Assembly (NCBI GenBank): GCA_902778535.1
Contig: CACYYG010000009.1
Coordinates: 179,504 to 243,503 of the forward strand
Direction: 5' to 3'
DNA length: 64,000 bases
Source of the DNA: an uncultured Prevotellaceae bacterium
Lineage (GTDB): Bacteria > Bacteroidota > Bacteroidia > Bacteroidales > Bacteroidaceae
The translations under genes and the position numbers were made by a program. Each line of letters begins with the position of its first letter. Within the stretch, counting starts at the first letter, position 1. Of the stretch, positions 17,013 to 24,613 are shown in pieces. A model generated the notes under the pieces. It worked only from the letters and a program-made list of their open reading frames with translations, was not told where the DNA came from and ran no database searches.

Positions 17013-17315
17013 TCAGCATCCACTACCGTCAATGCTACAGGATGCGCCGGTGCTGTCCTCTGGCATTGGCTCAAGTCCGGCATCCTTGGACGACAAGGTA
17101 ACGGTGCCGTCTTCCAGCACATAGCATGGAATGCCGACATCGCCTATCCTCTTTGCCTCGTTGAAGGCAGGATGGGAATCTCGCAAATCGAGAAACCGCT
17201 TCAGGTTGCTCACGTGCTTGCCAATGTCAATCACTTCATAGTTGGGATTACCAACCACCTGCCTCTCTACGTACTCACAATACGGGCAGGTCTGCATAAC
17301 AAACATTTTGATCAT
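17013..17315 (-). CDS. Glutaredoxin-like protein
   Basis: A 100-aa thioredoxin-fold protein with the redox motif CPYC at 11-14 after MIKMFVMQT, and a conserved-looking GIPCYVLEDGTV segment (about 61-72) that includes the cis-Pro of the fold. The tail is Cys-containing (SIDGSGC). It probably catalyses thiol-disulfide exchange in the cytoplasm. A -7 box TAACTTTG (17349-17342) lies upstream, in a divergent arrangement with the DUF3267 gene. Confidence 0.8.
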   Translation of the reverse strand: MIKMFVMQTCPYCEYVERQVVGNPNYEVIDIGKHVSNLKRFLDLRDSHPAFNEAKRIGDVGIPCYVLEDGTVTLSSKDAGLEPMPEDSTGASCSIDGSGC

Positions 17316-17341
17316 ATCCTAATAAATCTCAAATTTTGGTA

Positions 17342-17389
17342 CAAAGTTAGTGATAATTCCACAGATTCCGCTGAAAAAGGCTAATTTTG
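17342..17389. promoter_or_regulatory. Divergent promoter region
   Basis: Minus strand: TAACTTTG at 17349-17342 for the glutaredoxin-like gene. Plus strand: TAATTTTG at 17382-17389 for the DUF3267 gene. Neither has a clear TTTG at -33. Confidence 0.5.
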
Positions 17390-17414
17390 CACATTATTTA
17401 AGAAATGCACTGTT

Positions 17415-17981
17415 ATGAGCAATATGGAAGAACAAGGCCGCAAGGTGTCCATCGACATTGTAAAGGCAAACATCTTTGCCTGTGTAATTCTAGTGGTGTC
17501 AACCATTGTTTTCTTGGTTCCGTTCTTCTGGATATGGAAGGACAGGAAAACTATTAGTGAGCTACTGGGAGGTTTCGGTGACTGGAGCATCACTTTCCTT
17601 CTTGTCCTTGTGGGTATCGTTGTTCACGAACTGGTACATGGTCTTACCTGGGCTTTCTTTGCCAAAAGCGGCTGGAAGAGCATCAGCTTCGGTGTGATAT
17701 GGAAAATGTTGACTCCTTATTGCCACTGCGACGAGCCGATGCGCATCTCAGGCTATATGGCTGGGGCCATGATGCCGTGTCTCATCCTGGGTGTCATCCC
17801 GGCCGTTCTTGCCCTCTTTGTTGGAAGCCTTCCCTTGCTTGCTTGGGGAGTATTCTTCATAGCAGCTGCCGCTGGTGACATCTGGATGACGTGGCTACTG
17901 ACCAAGGAGAATCCGAAGAGCCTTGTACTTGACCATCCTTCCGAGGCTGGTTTCTACATCATTGATGAAGAAACAGAATAA
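17415..17981 (+). CDS. DUF3267 putative metalloprotease membrane protein
   Basis: A 188-aa protein with about four membrane segments and a zinc-metalloprotease-like motif HELVH (H71, E72, H75) inside the second one, typical of DUF3267. The family resembles site-2-type membrane peptidases, but activity is not established. The GNAT gene follows after 6 bp, so they are probably cotranscribed from the promoter at 17382. Confidence 0.8.
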   Translation: MSNMEEQGRKVSIDIVKANIFACVILVVSTIVFLVPFFWIWKDRKTISELLGGFGDWSITFLLVLVGIVVHELVHGLTWAFFAKSGWKSISFGVIWKMLTPYCHCDEPMRISGYMAGAMMPCLILGVIPAVLALFVGSLPLLAWGVFFIAAAAGDIWMTWLLTKENPKSLVLDHPSEAGFYIIDEETE

Positions 17982-17987
17982 TTCTGA

Positions 17988-18449
17988 ATGGTTGTGAATA
18001 CCGAGCAAGAACTAGTATTGCATAAGAAGCCTTTCCATCAACTAACCACGGATGAGCTGTACGAACTATTGAGGGTGCGCAGCGAGGTGTTTGTGGTGGA
18101 ACAGAACTGCGTCTATCAGGATTTGGACGGCGATGACCAGAAGGCCATCCATCTGCGGCTGACACTGGAAGGCAAAACCGTAGCTTTAGCCCGTGTGTGT
18201 CCGGCAGGGACTCACATGACGGAAATCTCCATCGGAAGAGTCATCACCACCGAACGAGGTAAAGGCTACGGCAAAGAGATCTTGCTTCATGCCATTGATG
18301 CAGCCACTGAGCATTTCGGTGCGACTCTGATAGACATTGAGGCACAGGAGTATGCCAAAGGTTTTTATGAGAGTGTAGGGTTCAAACAGTCATCCGACAC
18401 CTTTATGCTCGACGGCATCCCACACATCAAGATGACTTGGAGAAAATGA
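17988..18449 (+). CDS. GNAT acetyltransferase, ElaA type
   Basis: A 153-aa single-domain N-acetyltransferase. ElaA hallmarks are the N-terminal LYELLRVRSEVFVVEQNCVYQD (about 24-45) and the acetyl-CoA-binding loop RGKGYGKEIL (about 89-98). The substrate is unknown. The stop is followed by a small hairpin and a run of T, so the two-gene unit ends here. Confidence 0.85.
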   Translation: MVVNTEQELVLHKKPFHQLTTDELYELLRVRSEVFVVEQNCVYQDLDGDDQKAIHLRLTLEGKTVALARVCPAGTHMTEISIGRVITTERGKGYGKEILLHAIDAATEHFGATLIDIEAQEYAKGFYESVGFKQSSDTFMLDGIPHIKMTWRK

Positions 18450-18461
18450 ATGGTGTGCGAC

Positions 18462-18488
18462 AATGAAACTTTCATTCTTTTTTTTACG
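18462..18488 (+). terminator. Rho-independent terminator after the ElaA-type gene
   Basis: A 6-bp stem (AATGAA / TTCATT) with a 3-nt loop is followed by C and nine or more T residues, 12 bp past the stop codon. Confidence 0.6.
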
Positions 18489-18516
18489 TCTAACAGACAA
18501 AAACAATTAAAAGTAA

Positions 18517-18840
18517 ATGACTATGATACTATCAACAACCCCACAGATTGAAGGTCACACCATCCGCGAATATAAGGGTGTGGTGACAGGTGAAACCATT
18601 ATTGGTGCCAACGTGTTCAGAGATTTCATGGCAGGCATACGCGACATCGTAGGCGGGCGCTCAGCCAGTTATGAAAAAGTTCTCGCCGAAGCTAAAGACA
18701 CTTCCATGCAGGAGATGATGCAACGTGCACAGGCTCTTGGAGCCAATGCCATCGTAGGCATCGACATCGACTATGAGACCATCGGAGCGAATGGCTCTAT
18801 GCTGATGGTTGCCACCAGTGGAACGGCTGTTGTTATCTGA
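18517..18840 (+). CDS. YbjQ/UPF0145 family protein
   Basis: A 107-aa protein of the UPF0145 (YbjQ) family, often labelled heavy-metal-binding. Typical features are [17 protein letters not shown] (about 20-36), [25 protein letters not shown] (about 61-85), and a C-terminal strand ending GTAVVI. Known structures in the family are pentameric; the function is not established. Translation could also start at the second Met (18523). Confidence 0.85.
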   Translation: MTMILSTTPQIEGHTIREYKGVVTGETIIGANVFRDFMAGIRDIVGGRSASYEKVLAEAKDTSMQEMMQRAQALGANAIVGIDIDYETIGANGSMLMVATSGTAVVI

Positions 18841-18849
18841 AGCAAAACA

Positions 18850-19218
18850 ATGAAGACGTTAGGGAACATCATCTGGGTCGTATTCGGAGGCTTGCATATC
18901 GCCTTGGAGTATTTCATCGCCGGACTGATACTGATGACAACCATCATCGGCATACCCTTCGGCTTACAGAGTCTTAAACTCGGTATGCTGGCCATCTGGC
19001 CGTTCGGTACAAAGGTGAAATGGAAGCCATCTCAACCAGGCTGTCTGAGTATCTTCATGAATGTGCTGTGGTTCTTCGTTGGCGGCATCTGGATATGGCT
19101 CACCCACATCTTCTACGGCCTCATATTCTGCATAACGATTATCGGCATCCCGTTCGGAAAGATGCACTTCCGGCTGGCAAAGCTAGCCCTCTCCCCATTT
19201 GGCAAGGAAATCGCGTAA
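18850..19218 (+). CDS. YccF-family membrane protein
   Basis: A 122-aa protein with duplicated membrane modules, each containing TIIGIPFG followed by LAxxPFG, the YccF signature. About four membrane helices are predicted by eye. The function is unknown. It is 9 bp from the YbjQ gene and nearly abuts the DUF4112 gene, forming a three-gene plus-strand unit. Confidence 0.85.
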   Translation: MKTLGNIIWVVFGGLHIALEYFIAGLILMTTIIGIPFGLQSLKLGMLAIWPFGTKVKWKPSQPGCLSIFMNVLWFFVGGIWIWLTHIFYGLIFCITIIGIPFGKMHFRLAKLALSPFGKEIA

Positions 19219-19222
19219 TCAG

Positions 19223-19714
19223 ATGGACAAAGACGAAAAGCGACAGTTGCGACGTCAGCGTCTGATGGAAAACAAGGCCTATCAGACGATGGAGGCTTTG
19301 ACTCGCTATATGGACCGCTATCATCTGGATGCGCTCATCGGAGTCATTCCAGGCTGGGGCGATGCCATAGCACTGCTCAGTGCCGTGCCTTTCGTCTATT
19401 TCTCGACCCGTGTCATCAAGAGCGTGCCGCTGACACTTGCTGTCCTCAACAATGCCCTTCGAGACGTGCTGATGGGCATGATACCATTCTTCGTCGGCGA
19501 CATCATCGACTTCTTCCACCGTGCCAACATCCAGAATATGCAGATGATTCGGGGATTCGTTGACGGCGATGAAGCGATGATCAGGCAAGTGAACCAGCGA
19601 GCCTTTCAATCAGCCGTCGTCTTTGTCTTCCTGCTAATGTTCATAGCCCTTATGATATGGGCACTCATAAGTTTCGGCAGCTATTTGTATTCGTTGGTAT
19701 CATCCATCTTCTGA
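19223..19714 (+). CDS. DUF4112 membrane protein
   Basis: A 163-aa protein. The start MDKDEKRQL at 19223 was chosen because an earlier ATG would overlap the YccF gene. The DUF4112 signature is YHLDALIGVIPGWGDAIALL in the first half, followed by GDIIDFFHRANIQN (roughly 92-105) and a C-terminal membrane helix. The family role is unknown. Confidence 0.85.
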   Translation: MDKDEKRQLRRQRLMENKAYQTMEALTRYMDRYHLDALIGVIPGWGDAIALLSAVPFVYFSTRVIKSVPLTLAVLNNALRDVLMGMIPFFVGDIIDFFHRANIQNMQMIRGFVDGDEAMIRQVNQRAFQSAVVFVFLLMFIALMIWALISFGSYLYSLVSSIF

Positions 19715-19776
19715 ACTGCCAATGTTTAACTAAGTTTAAAGGATTGTCAGCATAGCTTAAGCGAGTTTAAATTCCG

Positions 19777-19810
19777 TGCCAGTTTGACTTTCACGATTGT
19801 CAATCTGGCA
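19777..19810. promoter_or_regulatory. Inverted repeat upstream of the Hsp20 gene
   Basis: Arms TGCCAGTTTGAC and GTCAATCTGGCA (12 bp, one mismatch) are separated by 10 bp, in the 208-bp gap before the broken Hsp20 gene. Size and position suit an operator controlling a heat-shock gene. It does not match the CIRCE element. No strong promoter box was found next to it. Confidence 0.4.
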
Positions 19811-19923
19811 AGGATTGGTTACAGGCATGTACTTTGCTCTATTATTAGTGAAAGCCAAAGCAAATAAGCAGAGGCGATCAAGAACATACGTTAAACTTAA
19901 AAGTATAATTGGAGGTAAAAGTT

Positions 19924-20264
19924 ATGTTGAACGGATTGATGAAAAGCAATGGTTGGTTCCCAACAATGTTTGATGATTTCTTTAACACTGATTTTATGCC
20001 TCGTGCCAACAGTACAGCACCCGCAGTCAATGTCAAGACCTCACCATCGCCATTGAGAACAAGGTGGAACACAAGAATGAGGACAAGCATCATCACTATC
20101 TGCGCCGTGAGTTCAGCTATTCGAACTATGAGCAGACCTACATGCTGCCTGACGATGTGGTGAAGGACCAGATTTCTGCCAAGGTTGAGGATGGTGTCCT
20201 GACCATTACGATGCCGAAGACTGAGCCACAGCAGAAAGTCTCTAAGGCTATCGAGGTGTCATAA
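19924..20264 (+). pseudogene. Hsp20 small heat-shock protein gene, internally deleted and frameshifted
   Basis: The N-terminal part reads NGWFPTMFDDFF ... NSTAPAVNVK in one frame. The C-terminal alpha-crystallin part reads LTIAIENKVEHKNED, YLRREFSY, LPDDVVKDQISAKVEDGVLT and ITMPK in another. Family proteins have a beta-strand segment of roughly 20-25 residues between these parts (EYKVEVAAPG-type), which is missing at about 20037. The break is therefore a deletion that also shifts the frame, not a sequencing slip. The gene keeps an upstream inverted repeat and a downstream terminator. Confidence 0.8.
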
Positions 20265-20291
20265 CAGTGAATTCTGATTTAACGCATAGAG

Positions 20292-20330
20292 GGAGCAGCA
20301 TCCATTGTGGGTGTTGCTCCTTTTCCTTTA
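20292..20330 (+). terminator. Terminator after the Hsp20 pseudogene
   Basis: A 9-bp stem with one G-U pair (GGAGCAGCA / TGTTGCTCC, 11-nt loop) is followed by TTTTCCTTT. Confidence 0.7.
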
Positions 20331-20415
20331 GTTGTCCCAACATGTTGTAATTAAAAGCCGTCAGGAAATGCACTGCATCCCTTAAAAGGTTCTTTACCAC
20401 TTTGAATCAGCTAAA

Positions 20416-20487
20416 CTATGGCTCTGTTTCATTAGTGATTAGTATGCAGTCAGCGGTTACTACTGGTCTTGGATATTTATTTGAATA
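20416..20487 (-). pseudogene. 5' remnant of a Nudix hydrolase gene
   Basis: The minus strand encodes YSNKYPRPVVTADCILITN then ETEP and a stop. This parallels the N-terminus of the Nudix gene at 22389-22831 (YSYKYPRPAVTSDCVVITKK). The rest of the Nudix domain is absent, so this is a truncated copy. The 300 bp from here to the next promoter contain only a hairpin. Confidence 0.65.
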
Positions 20488-20592
20488 TGAGTGTCGTAGC
20501 CGTAAACGTTACAATTGCTGTGTTGCTGAAGAAGCAAACATTTCTACAGGTTCGCTTTTCGCTGAAGAATTAACAGTGAAGATTACCTCTGT

Positions 20593-20630
20593 AAAGAACC
20601 GCTTCTACAATGATGGAGGTGCGGTTCTTT
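20593..20630. terminator. Hairpin in the gap before the secreted-protein operon
   Basis: Perfect 10-bp arms AAAGAACCGC / GCGGTTCTTT enclose an 18-nt loop. There is no good T-tract on either side, so this is either a weak bidirectional terminator or an RNA structure. Nothing else was recognised between 20488 and 20784. Confidence 0.35.
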
Positions 20631-20784
20631 GGATTGTTATGACGTAATGCCGCACTCAAAGTTGAAATATGCCTCCCGTACGCTATTTTTCCCTTCTAGT
20701 CCTGAGTGTTTTTAAAAATAATATTTTTGTCATTATTTGTGGAAAAAAAACGAATTAGCTCAATTTGACTGCGCATATATAGGC

Positions 20785-20792
20785 TACTTTTG
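20785..20792 (+). promoter_or_regulatory. Candidate -7 element for the secreted-protein pair
   Basis: TACTTTTG fits TAnnTTTG and lies 40 bp before the chosen start. A TTTG at 20764-20767 has a shorter than usual 17-bp spacer. Confidence 0.45.
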
Positions 20793-20831
20793 CAAAAAAT
20801 AGATAGTATGTCAAACCAATTAACTTTAAAA

Positions 20832-21392
20832 ATGAAAAAAATTTTATTGATGTTTGCAATGATGCTACCGTTAGCATCCATTGCTCAGAGTGAGCAGTCC
20901 TCGGAGAACAAGTTGACTAAGTTCGAGCAATTCTCCTCTAAGACAGGTCGTATCTCCAAGTTTGTAGATGTAAAAATGCCCAATCTGCCTCTCAGTTTTA
21001 TGGGAAGTGTCCAGGCCAGCGTTCGGACTGTCATGGGTGATGGTGAAAACCACTACTTCTATCGTATAGAAGAAGAGGAGACTAATCGCAGCATCGCTCA
21101 TATTGCCATGATTGAGTACTCCGATTTGGTGGAGATCAACAAAGCCCTGAACAAGCTTGTCAGCGAAGTGGATGCCGACTGTGCCGCCAATCCTGACTAT
21201 CTGGAGAACCGGTTCATCACAGAAGATGGCTTCCAGATTGGCTATTATGTCTCAAAAGGCAAGGCCAGCTGGTATTTGAAGCTGGAGCGTTACAGAAGTA
21301 GTACTGTCTACATCAAGAACATGGAAGTTCTGACAACGAATTTCCCTGCCGCTCAGCAGAAGATTGAAGAACTGATGGCTGCAGGTAAATAG
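20832..21392 (+). CDS. Secreted hypothetical protein, 186 aa
   Basis: The start at 20832 gives a clear signal peptide, MKKILLMFAMMLPLASIAQ; an upstream in-frame ATG would bury it. The mature protein mixes helices and strands with no recognised domain. The segment NHYFYRIEEEETNRSIAHIA is followed by a helical C-terminus. A second exported protein follows after 10 bp, so they are likely cotranscribed and act in the periplasm. Confidence 0.7.
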   Translation: MKKILLMFAMMLPLASIAQSEQSSENKLTKFEQFSSKTGRISKFVDVKMPNLPLSFMGSVQASVRTVMGDGENHYFYRIEEEETNRSIAHIAMIEYSDLVEINKALNKLVSEVDADCAANPDYLENRFITEDGFQIGYYVSKGKASWYLKLERYRSSTVYIKNMEVLTTNFPAAQQKIEELMAAGK

Positions 21393-21402
21393 TTGCACGA
21401 CC

Positions 21403-21954
21403 ATGAAAAAGGCGTTTTTCCTATTTTGCGTGGCTGTGCTGGGTAGCACAGTCTACGCACAAACCATCTTCCAGACAAAAGATGTCTGGAAGTTCAACAA
21501 AGCTGTAGAATTTGGATTTCAGGGAACCCAGATCGGTCGAAGCAGTGACGGCTTCAGTGAATGGGGTATGGGAATAGACTTCACCTGTTATGGAGTATAT
21601 CTTGATTACTCGTTTCTCATTAACACCCATGAGAATGATGTCCGTGTAGACAAATGGAATGATAAGCGTGGGTGGTCCTTTCATGCAGGTTATCAGATAC
21701 CTATATCTAAGGCTTTCAGGATTATCCCTCAAATCGGCTATGTAAGTGGCGACTATGGCGTTACAGATGGATGGAACTGGACTGTCACTAACAATGGCAT
21801 CAGGAATCATTTTGACAGCAAAGATAGCTTCAGCTCATTTGACTATGGAGCCAAGTTGGTTATCAACCCAGCTAAATACTTCGTTTTATTTGGCCAGGTG
21901 ACCGCCCACACTTTTGGCATAGGTTTAGGATTTGAGTGGTCACTGTATCAGTAA
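21403..21954 (+). CDS. Exported beta-barrel-like protein, 183 aa
   Basis: The signal peptide is MKKAFFLFCVAVLGSTVYAQ. The mature part alternates aromatic and small residues in about eight strands and ends with an aromatic-rich strand (GIGLGFEWSLYQ), as in small outer-membrane beta-barrels. No family was assigned. It is followed by a strong terminator. Confidence 0.7.
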   Translation: MKKAFFLFCVAVLGSTVYAQTIFQTKDVWKFNKAVEFGFQGTQIGRSSDGFSEWGMGIDFTCYGVYLDYSFLINTHENDVRVDKWNDKRGWSFHAGYQIPISKAFRIIPQIGYVSGDYGVTDGWNWTVTNNGIRNHFDSKDSFSSFDYGAKLVINPAKYFVLFGQVTAHTFGIGLGFEWSLYQ

Positions 21955-21993
21955 GATAATAGTGTGCAAGGAATAAGGTGATTAATATCTAAA

Positions 21994-22033
21994 AGAGACG
22001 GTTGGCCTCACGGCTTGCCGTCTCTGACTTTTG
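21994..22033 (+). terminator. Terminator after the secreted-protein pair
   Basis: An 8-bp stem AGAGACGG / CCGTCTCT is followed by GACTTTTG. From here to 22215 nothing was recognised apart from a 12-bp palindrome, TCACGCGCGTGA (22128-22139). Confidence 0.65.
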
Positions 22034-22215
22034 TGGTAAAAATTTAGCATTTGCTATTATTCCGCGTCCGAGAAGTCTGGCAGGAAATTCATGATATAAC
22101 ATAACGGAAGAATAACCCAGCGATGCATCACGCGCGTGAATAACAAAAGTAGAGTCTCACGACTCGAATTTCAAGAAGTCGGCCAAAACTTAATATACAA
22201 CCTCTTGGGTTGCAA

Positions 22216-22365
22216 TCACGTCCTGTATTTCTTTTTCTTGCGGAAGCCCATAACAAACTCCCACTTGTCATCGTAATCAGTAGTCATGAGAGCCTCTCCT
22301 GCGTTTGTTTCCTCTGCCAAAGGGATCAAATCCTTTGCCATTTCTTCTATATCACTTCTATCCAT
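22216..22365 (-). CDS. Possible small protein, 49 aa
   Basis: The frame begins MDRSDIEEMAKDLIPLAEE and ends with a basic tail (GFRKKKKYRT). It lies 23 bp downstream of the frameshifted Nudix gene in the same direction. The charged, amphipathic sequence looks coding, but no family is recognised. Confidence 0.4.
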   Translation of the reverse strand: MDRSDIEEMAKDLIPLAEETNAGEALMTTDYDDKWEFVMGFRKKKKYRT

Positions 22366-22388
22366 AGTTTATATAGCTTTTTCTTTAT

Positions 22389-22831
22389 TTATAATGTGAT
22401 TCCAACCTGAGGAAGTAATGCTATAGCATCCTCCATGATGTCTGTATGGTCAAAGGCCAGAGTTGGCAACTCTGACAAAGGAAACCACTGCGCCTTGGCT
22501 GCGTCATCCTGCCCTCTGACTTCTGCGGGAGCATCTATGATGGAAAGATAAGCCACCGTGATGGTGCGCCCGCGAGGGTCTCGGTCTACCTTTGAGTATG
22601 CGCCAATCTGGTGGATGTCTGTCACAACCAGTCCCGTTTCTTCCTCCAGCTCCCTGATAGCACATTGTTCCGTTGTCTCGTCTATTTCCATGAAGCCGCC
22701 GGGAAATGCCCAAGCTCCCTTGAACGGTTCGCTGCCCCTTTGTATGAGCAGTACCTTCGGAACTATTTTTTGGTAATGACCACGCAGTCTGAAGTTACGG
22801 CTGGTCTTGGATATTTGTATGAATACATCAT
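22389..22831 (-). pseudogene. Nudix hydrolase gene with a one-base frameshift in an A6 tract
   Basis: The main frame carries a full Nudix domain: VLLIQRGSEPFKGAWAFPGG, then FMEIDETTEQCAIRELEEETG with the box G-x5-E-x7-RELEEETG intact. The family's usual N-terminus, MMYSYKYPRPAVTSDCVVI, is present just upstream in another frame. The two meet at six adenines (minus strand; T run at 22766-22771). Adding one A restores a continuous protein of about 147 aa starting at 22831. Options are a true frameshift, slippage-based switching or a sequencing error. If intact, it would hydrolyse ADP-ribose or similar nucleotides. Confidence 0.75.
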
Positions 22832-22874
22832 TGATAATCAATTATTGAATGACTATTGTCGGAAACAACCATGC

Positions 22875-23690
22875 CTATTTCTGAATGGGGTGTATCTTGC
22901 CGAGGTGTTCCAGCATTAATTTCTCACCATTTATTCGTGCTTCATCGTTTATATATTTGTCTGTCAAGTAGAGAATACGCTCACAAGCACCGACATTGAA
23001 AATGCCTTCGACAATCCGCTCAAGAACAGGCGTCTCAAGTTCAGGTATTTCTTTGTCTAAAGCGTCACCTATGAATTCCCACCAATAGTCAGCAGAATGA
23101 ATCTTTGTTACCTCTAACATGGGCGCAACATCAAAGTATGTATGTCGGGTTTTGCCATCTTTATCTTCATGCATCTCAGTGATATAGGGCGCACGAACTA
23201 AGAAATAGGGCGTTGCCCCTTCTTTTAACAACCGAACTACTTCATCCTCCATGTGTTGTATGCCACAGTTTGTCAAACGGATGTCTTTTTCTGTCGCACC
23301 ATCTTTCAGAAGAAACGCTTCATCTTCACCATCGATGTATGGATTGTCGCCTGGCTCTACCATCCAATTCCAGATGATGAATCCAAATTGTTCATAAGGT
23401 GTACGCTTTATGTTGGGAAACAATGTTTTATGAAAATGCCACGTCTCTTGTACATGTAGCTTTGCCAGATAGTCATTATTTCTCATGGCGTCGTACATGG
23501 CATAGGAAAGCTGGTAGCTGTCTATATCGCCTTTGTCTGACAAACCTCTACGTTCTCCTGACCAGTGAGCAAGTTTTACGGGAGCATTTCCACTCGACGC
23601 TATCAGCGAGCGTATTTTGTCTTTGTCGCCTGTCAACACAGCAACAAGGGCATTTCTCTCTTCTTTAGTTTCAATACTTATGCTGGACAT
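22875..23690 (-). CDS. Hypothetical protein, 271 aa
   Basis: A soluble mixed alpha/beta protein with no recognised family. The N-terminus (ERNALVAVLTGDKDKIRSLI) resembles one ankyrin-like helix pair but does not repeat. The centre holds FGFIIWNWMVEPGDNPYIDGED, and HLGKIHPI is near the end. It reads toward the Nudix gene, with a 43-bp gap from its restored start. Confidence 0.6.
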   Translation of the reverse strand: MSSISIETKEERNALVAVLTGDKDKIRSLIASSGNAPVKLAHWSGERRGLSDKGDIDSYQLSYAMYDAMRNNDYLAKLHVQETWHFHKTLFPNIKRTPYEQFGFIIWNWMVEPGDNPYIDGEDEAFLLKDGATEKDIRLTNCGIQHMEDEVVRLLKEGATPYFLVRAPYITEMHEDKDGKTRHTYFDVAPMLEVTKIHSADYWWEFIGDALDKEIPELETPVLERIVEGIFNVGACERILYLTDKYINDEARINGEKLMLEHLGKIHPIQK

Positions 23691-23894
23691 ATTGCTGCTC
23701 TTATTTTATCTAAACGAGTCTTTTTAAAACAATCGACGAATTATTATGACGGTAACTAAAGACTCTTCGGCCATTAGAATATCTGTACTGTTTTTTCCTT
23801 AGGCAGTTACTCAATATTTTGGAAGGATCATGGCATCCATCATCTCATCAGTAATCAGCCTTGTTTTACATTGAAGTGGAGCCAATGACTGCAT
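23691..23894 (-). other. 204-bp gap with one short open frame
   Basis: The minus-strand frame at 23811-23894 encodes 27 residues (MQSLAPLQCKTRLITDEM and so on) and overlaps no known gene. It looks more like the C-terminal remnant of a longer protein than a gene. No promoter of the TAnnTTTG type is clear. Confidence 0.3.
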
Positions 23895-24593
23895 TTACAA
23901 TTTATTAAAAGCCTCTATGAGCATCTTCATACCTTCCGTAGCCGTTGTCTTGAAATGAGTGAAGCCCAGTTCCGTGCATTGCTCCATCTCTCCTGGGTCA
24001 ATGACGAACTTTGGCACCTCATGGTGGGCGTAGTTGATGAATCCTGCTGCCGGGTACACCTGCAGTGATGTCCCGATAACCACGAAGATGTCTGCATATC
24101 TTACATATTTGATGGCCACATCCATGCTGTCCACATATTCGCCAAACATTACGATATAGGGGCGCAACTGTGCGCCGTCCTCTGCCTTGTCGCCCACCAT
24201 GATAGGTGTTGTCAGCGGGTATTCCTTCACACAAGTCGTTCGATTGTCCATCGAGCAGACCTTGCTCAGCTCCCCATGCAGGTGGATGACCTGTGTCGAG
24301 CCAGCACGCTCATGCAGGTTGTCGACGTTCTGCGTGATGACAGTCACCTCATGCTCTTTCTCCAGATCTGCTATCATGCGGTGAGCCTCATTCGGCTCCA
24401 CCTCTGACAGCTGTTTCCGTCGGAAGTTATAGAAGTCCAGGCATCGCTGCGTGTCATTATAGAGTGCCTCCGTACTTGCGAGGTATGCCCATTCCTCATT
24501 TGTCCACAAGCCATCTTTGCCGCGGAAGGTGCTCAGTCCGCTCTCCACGCTGATGCCAGCACCCGTCAGGAACACGATATGTTGTTTGGTCAT
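23895..24593 (-). CDS. cobB: NAD-dependent protein deacylase (sirtuin)
   Basis: A 232-aa sirtuin. NAD-binding motifs are GAGISVESGLSTFRG (11-25), TQNVDNLHERAG (87-98) and GTSLQVYPAAG (174-184); the catalytic His is in HLHGEL (104-109). FYNFRR (54-59) supplies the Tyr and Arg that mark SIRT5/CobB-type enzymes able to remove acidic acyl groups such as succinyl. Only C113 and C121 remain in the zinc-module region, so zinc binding is doubtful. It would release nicotinamide and O-acyl-ADP-ribose, linking it to the ADP-ribose enzymes nearby. Confidence 0.9.
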   Translation of the reverse strand: MTKQHIVFLTGAGISVESGLSTFRGKDGLWTNEEWAYLASTEALYNDTQRCLDFYNFRRKQLSEVEPNEAHRMIADLEKEHEVTVITQNVDNLHERAGSTQVIHLHGELSKVCSMDNRTTCVKEYPLTTPIMVGDKAEDGAQLRPYIVMFGEYVDSMDVAIKYVRYADIFVVIGTSLQVYPAAGFINYAHHEVPKFVIDPGEMEQCTELGFTHFKTTATEGMKMLIEAFNKL

Positions 24594-24613
24594 AATCTGT
24601 TTTTGAATTGCAT

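Noticed and set aside
19800-19822. A sigma-54 promoter (TGGCA ...) before Hsp20
   Set aside because: The expected GC dinucleotide at -12 spacing is absent.
22210-22410. Plus-strand 66-codon frame
   Set aside because: It is opposite the more protein-like 49-codon minus frame and rich in Phe, Leu and Ser from antisense reading.
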